A DNA stretch of 43,981 nucleotides from a virus. This document shows positions 39,142 to 43,981 of the stretch, one piece after another. Below the pieces are notes generated by a model. It saw only the letters and a list, made by a program, of their open reading frames with translations, had not been told where the DNA came from and ran no database searches. The DNA is taken from IMG/VR virus record IMGVR_UViG_3300023284_001813, positions 1 to 43,981 of that record. One strand, given 5' to 3'. A program made the translations under genes and the position numbers. Positions within the stretch are counted from its first letter, which is position 1, and the number at the start of each line of letters is the position of its first letter.

Positions 39142-39486
39142 TTATTCGGAAAGTTCACGCCCTATCCAATCCGGGAAATCTGCAATCTCACATCCATCGA
39201 TGAGAGTCCATATGTTTTCCACGGTGGCATACCAGATTCCGTTCAATTCGAAGCCTGAATACGCGAACGGCACCGGATCTTCATCGTTGTAGTGCCGCCA
39301 AGCAACCCGATTTACAGCGATCAAGTTCAAGCTTTTACCTTGGTATGGAATCGTTATCTCTTGCCGCATCGTAACCGCGGGCAATTTCAATTCCAGATAT
39401 CGCGGCCGGTCCGGGTGATCCGGATCTGAAAAGGCAAGTTTGATAACCCCGTTTTCCACCCGTAGGGCTAGAAGTACGGCGTTCAT
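39142..39486 (-). CDS. Hypothetical beta-rich protein
   Basis: A 114-residue protein overlapping the exonuclease gene by four bases. Beta-rich (VLLALRVENGVIKLAF, then LIAVNRVAWRHYND) with an acidic C-terminus. It includes the DNA motif GTTTTCCAC twice on the opposite strand (39214 and 39451), the same core as in the control region. No family recognised. Confidence 0.63.
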   Translation of the reverse strand: MNAVLLALRVENGVIKLAFSDPDHPDRPRYLELKLPAVTMRQEITIPYQGKSLNLIAVNRVAWRHYNDEDPVPFAYSGFELNGIWYATVENIWTLIDGCEIADFPDWIGRELSE

Positions 39487-40535
39487 GCGATGTTCTTCGC
39501 TTCTTTGTAGGTCTCGATTTGAGATTCGAATCCTTTAAGAATGCGGATGACTTCTTTTCCGAACTCTTTTTTCATCCAATCGATGTACTTCGGATCGTTC
39601 ATGAATACCCAAAAGAGCCCCTTCCCCTTATGCTTACCGAAGCACACTTCAACCTTCCCTTCACCATTTTTCATGAAATGGTGTCCGGTGTCAAGGTAGG
39701 GTTCCATAAAGTATTCAATGATATCCTTGGGTGTGCCGCCGATTTCTTCATGTAAAAGCTGATATTGAAGGATAGCAAGTGTGGCCCATACATCATCCAT
39801 TGCCCGGTGAGGATCAAGCGCTGAAGATGCAGCCGTTGGATCTGAACCACCCTTCACGTAGAAATTGAACGCGTTCTCGAGTGTGTGAGGTACCTGCCTA
39901 AGATAGATCATGAGCGGGTCAAGGATTTGTGTCTCCGGTGAGAACGGCGATTCTCGAGCGCTCAACGCGAATTCCATATCGATAAACTCGATATCGAAAT
40001 CTGCATTGTAAGCGATAACATCCGCATCCATGATCATATCTTCGATCGTGGGTCCGTATGCCCCGAAGAAATCGTACGCTTGCACCATTTCGTCAGTAAT
40101 GCCGTTGATCTCGGTTGCCTCCGGTGGAATCGGTATCCCCGGATTGATGAGTGTATCGAATTTGTCGATTTGACCAATGCCCATAAATCGGGCTATTGCT
40201 ATTTCGATAACGCGATCTTTGCCCGGCTTGCCGTCGTCATGGTATGGATGTAAACCCGTCGTTTCAACGTCAATGCACACCAGCGGTCGTTTCGAATACT
40301 CAGTGATGAAACTCAAATCTATCGTCGGAACGCTCGTTGCTTTCTTGAACAAGACCACGTGCATTCCTTCCGGCCATTCGATGGCTAGAGGGTTCGCCGG
40401 GTATGTCGCTTCGAATTCCGCTTGGGCGTGCGTTGAAAGCCACCGGTACCCGTGCTCCTTCATTTCAAGGATGCGTTTTTCCACACCATGCGGGGGGAGA
40501 TATTCATATACGTCCCAATGTTTTTTGGGTCTCAT
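39483..40535 (-). CDS. DEDDh 3'-5' exonuclease with ExoX-like C-terminal domain
   Basis: A 350-residue protein. Residues about 85-255 are a DnaQ-like exonuclease: CIDVETTG (D89, E91), AYNADFD (177-181) and HRAMDD (H243, D248) give the full DEDDh set. It would degrade DNA from 3' ends or proofread. Residues about 280-335 (EVCFGKHKGKGLFWVF, then YIDWMKKEFG) match the small 'FGK.KGk...' domain found at the end of ExoX-like enzymes. The N-terminal 80 residues form a separate unassigned part. The ATGA overlap with the next gene indicates coupling. Confidence 0.9.
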   Translation of the reverse strand: MRPKKHWDVYEYLPPHGVEKRILEMKEHGYRWLSTHAQAEFEATYPANPLAIEWPEGMHVVLFKKATSVPTIDLSFITEYSKRPLVCIDVETTGLHPYHDDGKPGKDRVIEIAIARFMGIGQIDKFDTLINPGIPIPPEATEINGITDEMVQAYDFFGAYGPTIEDMIMDADVIAYNADFDIEFIDMEFALSARESPFSPETQILDPLMIYLRQVPHTLENAFNFYVKGGSDPTAASSALDPHRAMDDVWATLAILQYQLLHEEIGGTPKDIIEYFMEPYLDTGHHFMKNGEGKVEVCFGKHKGKGLFWVFMNDPKYIDWMKKEFGKEVIRILKGFESQIETYKEAKNIA

Positions 40536-40579
40536 GAGATCTTCTGTTTTTTAATAGTTGATTACTGGATTTGAACGAA

Positions 40580-41923
40580 TTAGAATGGAGATTCGCTTTC
40601 CGAGTCCGTTGCGGCCGTTTGGGGTTCGCTCTTTTTCTTCAGAGATTCGTTGTAGTTCTTGGCCGCGGCATCAACTTCCTTCGTGCCGCTCAATTCTACA
40701 TTGTTTTGGAAGCAAAATGCGAGGAATGACCGTACGAATGCAAGATCGGTGCCCGAGCGGTTGAAACGTTGGTTTATGCGCTTTAGAATACCCGTGAGTT
40801 TCTTGCGATGATTACTCGTAACGACAGACATTGAAGTGGGAGCGGTGCCCAATACCAACTTGACAAAGAATGTCATTTCGTCTTTGGTCACAAAGAAGTG
40901 TTGCATCGAATCCATGAAGAAATCCTCATCCGTCGAAATGGATTCGCCGATCACGAGGACTTCTTCTTCTCCTTCCGTGGCTTCGTTTTCCACTAGGGGG
41001 GTATCGGCTTCGTTTTCCACGGGGGGTTTGTTGTACGATTCGGAGTCGGCTTCTTCATCGGCCCAATCGTACTTGGGTTCTACGTCTGTAATTTCCCCGC
41101 TATCTTTGTTGACTTTCTCCTTCCTGGCCGGGAGAAGCTTCTTGTTCAACTGTTCGAGTTGATCGGCATCTTCAGAGCCCGTATCAAGATCGAACTCCCG
41201 GTTTGCGTGCTCGAGACTTTGCTGCAACATGCCGTAGGGCACATTCAGCCATTTCACCGTACGCCGAAACGCGGCTTTTTTGTGCATCTCTTCGACCCAA
41301 TTGCGATAGGCCGGGGAATCTTTCGATTTGGCACTTGCCCGGATCTTATTGAGTTCATCGATCGAAAGGTAATCGAAGATGTATTCGCCATTGTTTAGCT
41401 TGATCACGCAGTATGCTCCGATCACTTCGCCCCGGCTATCCCCTTTTGAACGTGGCACATATTCTTCATGCATGATATGAGGATCCATGCCCCGGCGAAT
41501 TGAAAACGAGTCCTTTTCGTGGACTATAGCTGATTGAATCCTTGCCACAGCATCCGTACCGTATGCTAATTTCACGAGTCCGGGATAGCCGGGAATGAGT
41601 GTTGCTTCGAGCTTGAATCCTTCATCCGTCTTGTTGTTGAAAGGAATGATGTATGCCTCACCCCGGGCTTTTCCTACGATCAAGCCAAGTTCGCATGCTG
41701 TGATGCATGCCTGAATCATGGAGTTTTGAGTACACCCCATGATCTTTGGAATCTCGATGACAGAGTTTCGAACGTTGAGCTTGAACCGCTCAAAGTCCAG
41801 GTTTTCAGGCAACAGCGGTTCGAGCCGGTCCCGGCATGATTCGAGCAAAGCCGCGAGCCTGCCCGGTGTTTTGATCGGCGCATAAGGCTCGACTTTGAAT
41901 TCGTTGGTTTTCGTATCAGACAT
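40580..41923 (-). CDS. recT: RecT-family single-strand annealing protein
   Basis: A 447-residue RecT protein. It anneals complementary single strands during recombination. Family features in residues about 25-260 include an N-terminal helix with LPENLDFERFK, ITACELGLIVGKARGEAYIIPF, LIPGYPGLVKLAY, a basic EMHKKAAFRRTVKW and YGMLQQSLEHA. The protein is longer than E. coli RecT (about 270 residues): an acidic linker with repeated VENEA and a further helical domain follow, ending SESESPF, similar to the SSB tip. ATG 41923 is preferred to an upstream TTG. The exonuclease partner lies just upstream. Confidence 0.93.
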   Translation of the reverse strand: MSDTKTNEFKVEPYAPIKTPGRLAALLESCRDRLEPLLPENLDFERFKLNVRNSVIEIPKIMGCTQNSMIQACITACELGLIVGKARGEAYIIPFNNKTDEGFKLEATLIPGYPGLVKLAYGTDAVARIQSAIVHEKDSFSIRRGMDPHIMHEEYVPRSKGDSRGEVIGAYCVIKLNNGEYIFDYLSIDELNKIRASAKSKDSPAYRNWVEEMHKKAAFRRTVKWLNVPYGMLQQSLEHANREFDLDTGSEDADQLEQLNKKLLPARKEKVNKDSGEITDVEPKYDWADEEADSESYNKPPVENEADTPLVENEATEGEEEVLVIGESISTDEDFFMDSMQHFFVTKDEMTFFVKLVLGTAPTSMSVVTSNHRKKLTGILKRINQRFNRSGTDLAFVRSFLAFCFQNNVELSGTKEVDAAAKNYNESLKKKSEPQTAATDSESESPF

Positions 41924-41954
41924 AGCTATATACAACTGAGGTTAAAGTGATTGA

Positions 41955-42788
41955 TTAGAAATCGGTGGACTCCCACTCGATAGAGATTACTTCATCTGGC
42001 AAGTTTAAATGCGTTTGCCATTCCTTGAATCCTGTAAGCATCTCCGAGATCGTCCAATCTGCATTTTCGATAACTGATTGTGAGATCTGATAGCTTCGGA
42101 CTAGATACGGAGGTTTCTTTTCTTGTGCGACAATAGCAAAGTTACGGCATGGGATCTCGAGTTGATATGCGCCCCGCAAATAAAACGCGGCTTGTTTGTC
42201 GTACCCGTACTTGAAAATGCTTCTACGAAACGCGGCTTTTAGAGCATCGGCCGTAGTCTTGAGATCGATCAGCCAATCAAGTTCGAGATGTGCTTTGTCA
42301 ATTCGAGCCTTGCACAAAAGTCCCGTTTCGTCATCCCGCCATACAAGCGTCAATTCACCCGGCTGATCATTATCGAGAAGCGTAGCAATACGGGGATATG
42401 ATGTTATCAACGTTCTGCACATTTCATCCATTTCTGCGAATTCCTTTGGCCGATACACATATTCCGGTCCTCCATGAGAATCGCATAGTTTTTGATAGTG
42501 CTCTTTGTCAGTTTTCGAGCGTCTTTCTTGCGGTCCAGCACAATATCGTTCATAGAAACTGTCAGTTTCTAGCACGAACGCGTGATATTGATGGCCGAAA
42601 ATCGTGGCGGGTGTACGATCCTCTTCGTGCAAATACATCTCGGGGGCTTCTTTCCACTTCTTGAGGCTTGACTGTGAGACCGCTTTGATTGCAAAATAAT
42701 CGAATATCGAAATCCCGAAGTATATACCGGGCTCGGGTCGATCCAGATCAAGTTCCTTTCGTACGTGATTTGTCCAGTTAGCTTTCAT
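41955..42788 (-). CDS. RecE-like PD-(D/E)XK exonuclease
   Basis: A 277-residue nuclease resembling the exodeoxyribonuclease VIII / DUF3799 (PDDEXK) group. E145 in PGELTLVW, D164 in ARIDKAH, D175-x-K177 in LIDLKTT and Q199 in YDKQAAFY make a complete active site. Such enzymes chew 5' ends to expose single strands for RecT, which follows directly; the pair forms a RecE/RecT-type system. Start ATG 42788 has AGAGGCTAACCG upstream. The N-terminal part (SQSSLKKWKEAPEMY) is typical of the family. Confidence 0.92.
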   Translation of the reverse strand: MKANWTNHVRKELDLDRPEPGIYFGISIFDYFAIKAVSQSSLKKWKEAPEMYLHEEDRTPATIFGHQYHAFVLETDSFYERYCAGPQERRSKTDKEHYQKLCDSHGGPEYVYRPKEFAEMDEMCRTLITSYPRIATLLDNDQPGELTLVWRDDETGLLCKARIDKAHLELDWLIDLKTTADALKAAFRRSIFKYGYDKQAAFYLRGAYQLEIPCRNFAIVAQEKKPPYLVRSYQISQSVIENADWTISEMLTGFKEWQTHLNLPDEVISIEWESTDF

Positions 42789-42792
42789 TCGG

Positions 42793-43038
42793 TTAGCCTC
42801 TTAATGATCTGAGTTTGTCTTCAGTGATTCGAATTCCTTTAATTCGTTTTCGCTCTTCGCTTTCCCGAATTTGAATATGGCTAATAGGAAAAGAAAACCA
42901 GATTGCGCCAATGATGCATGCGGCAGAAGCAAAAACATTATCGAACCATGCAGCGAAGTAAGCGAAGGTGAAGACTATTATTGTGAATAGAACCTTTCCG
43001 ACAAATAAATGCCGCAGTTCGTTTGTTTTGAAAATCAT
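42793..43038 (-). CDS. Two-pass membrane protein
   Basis: An 81-residue protein from ATG 43038, preceded by AGAGGCAAACCG. Two hydrophobic stretches at residues about 13-32 (VGKVLFTIIVFTFAYFAAWF) and 37-55 (ASAACIIGAIWFSF) and a charged C-terminal tail (ESEERKRIKGIR). Lies four bases before the exonuclease start. Function unknown; it is one of three adjacent membrane genes. Confidence 0.6.
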   Translation of the reverse strand: MIFKTNELRHLFVGKVLFTIIVFTFAYFAAWFDNVFASAACIIGAIWFSFPISHIQIRESEERKRIKGIRITEDKLRSLRG

Positions 43039-43049
43039 TCGGTTTGCCT

Positions 43050-43286
43050 CTATGTGTTGATGTGAAATACGACTTTTAACATTCCCATCACGGGAAATGG
43101 AATCCACACCGTACACAAAAGGGTTACGGTCATAGTCGCTTTCAGTGCTCTCATGTATTCATACACCGGATTGTTGATCATATCGTGAATAGCATCGATC
43201 AGAAAGAGAGCCAATAGGAATTGCACAGATATTAGAAAAAGCGCAACGACTCCGGCCACTACTCTTTGATGTAGTGTGTAATTCAT
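43050..43286 (-). CDS. Two-pass membrane protein
   Basis: A 78-residue protein from ATG 43286 (MNYTLHQRVV...). Residues about 9-29 (VAGVVALFLISVQFLLALFLI) and 50-70 (TMTVTLLCTVWIPFPVMG) are hydrophobic. Upstream GAGAATTGAA may act as ribosome-binding site and overlaps the end of the micro-gene before it. Function unknown. Confidence 0.6.
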   Translation of the reverse strand: MNYTLHQRVVAGVVALFLISVQFLLALFLIDAIHDMINNPVYEYMRALKATMTVTLLCTVWIPFPVMGMLKVVFHINT

Positions 43287-43287
43287 T

Positions 43288-43386
43288 TCAATTCTCGTTT
43301 GTTTTTCGCCGGTTCCCTGCCTCAAGGAATAGAGCTACAATGATCGGGGCAACGACGAAAAGGATTATTAGAATGGCTACGATCAT
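43288..43386 (-). CDS. 32-residue single-pass membrane micro-protein
   Basis: A short frame from ATG 43386 to TGA at 43288-43290 (minus), preceded by GAAAGGTAATAAC. The product is almost entirely hydrophobic to residue 21 (MIVAILIILFVVAPIIVALF), then LEAGNRRKTNEN. It closely fits the gap between the neighbouring genes, ending one base before the next start. Size and layout match 36213-36311. Confidence 0.58.
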   Translation of the reverse strand: MIVAILIILFVVAPIIVALFLEAGNRRKTNEN

Positions 43387-43397
43387 GTTATTACCTT

Positions 43398-43661
43398 TCA
43401 GAATACACGGCTTGCATTGATGGATTCCCAGGGAAGAACGATAACCTCAAAATGCAAGAATTCGTTGCTATAGAAAGCACTTGTTGCATCAACGGTAACG
43501 TATAGGTTTTCGTCGTCATTCCATGAATTGAGCAAGTTTTGATTGTGCGGATCCATCGGGAAAGTTTCGATGAACTCGACCACCTTGTCAATGTCAGCCG
43601 TCACTCCGATTACCTTCGATTGGTAAGGGCTTGTTTGAAGCACAACGTAGACGTTTTTCAT
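43398..43661 (-). CDS. Hypothetical small protein
   Basis: An 87-residue protein from ATG 43661, with GGGGGCAAGCC upstream and a four-base overlap with the gene before. Alpha/beta layout (MKNVYVVLQTSPYQSKVIG, then helix, then YVTVDATSAFY). Longer versions of the frame lack a ribosome-binding site. No family recognised. Confidence 0.63.
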   Translation of the reverse strand: MKNVYVVLQTSPYQSKVIGVTADIDKVVEFIETFPMDPHNQNLLNSWNDDENLYVTVDATSAFYSNEFLHFEVIVLPWESINASRVF

Positions 43662-43918
43662 GGCTTGCCCCCGTGTACGAGTAAGTCGGGCTCCCGCCCA
43701 TAAAATGCTCGCAAAGCGCGAATGTAGCCGTCTTGATGAATCAGCGAGAGGAATTCTAAAACGAGCCTTTTGCATTCGTCGTCACCGTCTAGAACCACGT
43801 CGCTCCATCCGGGAGGAATCAGCAATTCCTCTTCAGTGTCTAGGATCATGAAGACAAGATCTTGCCGTTCGTTCAGGTAGATCTGATAGAGTTGATCCTG
43901 AATGATTATGTTGTCCAT
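43658..43918 (-). CDS. Hypothetical protein spanning the contig join
   Basis: An 86-residue acidic protein (MDNIIIQDQL...), intact only at this end; its first 27 codons are repeated at 1-81. AACGAGGTACCCATT lies before the start, the same GAGGTAC context used by early rightward genes. The C-terminus overlaps the next start by four bases. No domain recognised. Confidence 0.65.
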   Translation of the reverse strand: MDNIIIQDQLYQIYLNERQDLVFMILDTEEELLIPPGWSDVVLDGDDECKRLVLEFLSLIHQDGYIRALRAFYGREPDLLVHGGKP

Positions 43919-43981
43919 AATGGGTACCTCGTTAGTCTTGCTCCCTGTCGGGCGTGTAGAATGTTGCGACAGGAAACGGTG
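43838..43981. repeat. Terminal direct repeat, right copy
   Basis: Exact copy of bases 1-144. It holds the first 27 codons of the 86-residue leftward gene (43658-43918) and, at 43932-43981, the last codons of the gene that is complete at 95-352. Annotating both ends separately would count these two genes twice. Confidence 0.97.

Overview
The window is a complete or near-complete genome of a tailed double-stranded DNA phage with a long non-contractile tail (siphovirus-like). The first 144 bases are repeated exactly as the last 144 bases (1-144 = 43838-43981), so the contig closes on itself with a unit length of 43837 bp. One gene is cut by the join and is intact only at the right end.

The layout is simple. 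A non-coding region at about 683-1188 carries six direct copies of GTTTTCCAYGG, then a 23-bp tandem repeat that contains TGTGGATAA (a DnaA-box sequence) twice. From here genes run leftward (682 down to 1, across the join, on to 34606) and rightward (1189 to 34087). The two units converge on a cluster of intrinsic terminators at 34088-34605. I see no gene that breaks this pattern.

Rightward unit: (a) 1189-6514, small genes of unknown function, one DUF932 gene and several tiny membrane proteins, often with a GAGGTAC ribosome-binding context; (b) 6826-7864, a helix-turn-helix protein that may be the small terminase subunit, and a zinc-ribbon protein, followed by a second cluster of DnaA-like boxes at 7927-7999; (c) 8079-12102, a tightly overlapping set of small genes with strong Shine-Dalgarno sites, one Cro/CI-type regulator and one secreted cysteine-containing protein; (d) 12114-19623, the head module in Mu-like style: TerL, DUF935 portal, gpG-like morphogenesis protein, S49 protease with scaffold, decoration protein, major capsid, gp36-like protein; (e) 19631-34087, the tail module: gp37-like protein, tail tube, tail chaperone with a -1 frameshift site, tape measure, a large tail-tip protein, two paralogous beta-propeller proteins, a holin candidate, Ig-like proteins and a repeat-rich fibre.

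Leftward unit: small membrane and hypothetical proteins, then a RecE-like PD-(D/E)XK exonuclease, RecT, a DEDDh exonuclease, a replisome-organiser-like protein, a DUF1064-like endonuclease, a protein with an SSB-like C-terminal tip, three tiny proteins, a C5 cytosine DNA methyltransferase, an HNH endonuclease and a last small gene.

Host and lifestyle: no integrase, partition system, DNA polymerase, helicase, primase, endolysin, tRNA or rRNA was recognised. The phage probably depends on the host replisome and may be virulent. Most structural genes lack a Shine-Dalgarno site, and several terminators run into TTTTTGTATATT. This is reminiscent of phages of Bacteroidota and relatives, but the host assignment is only a weak inference.
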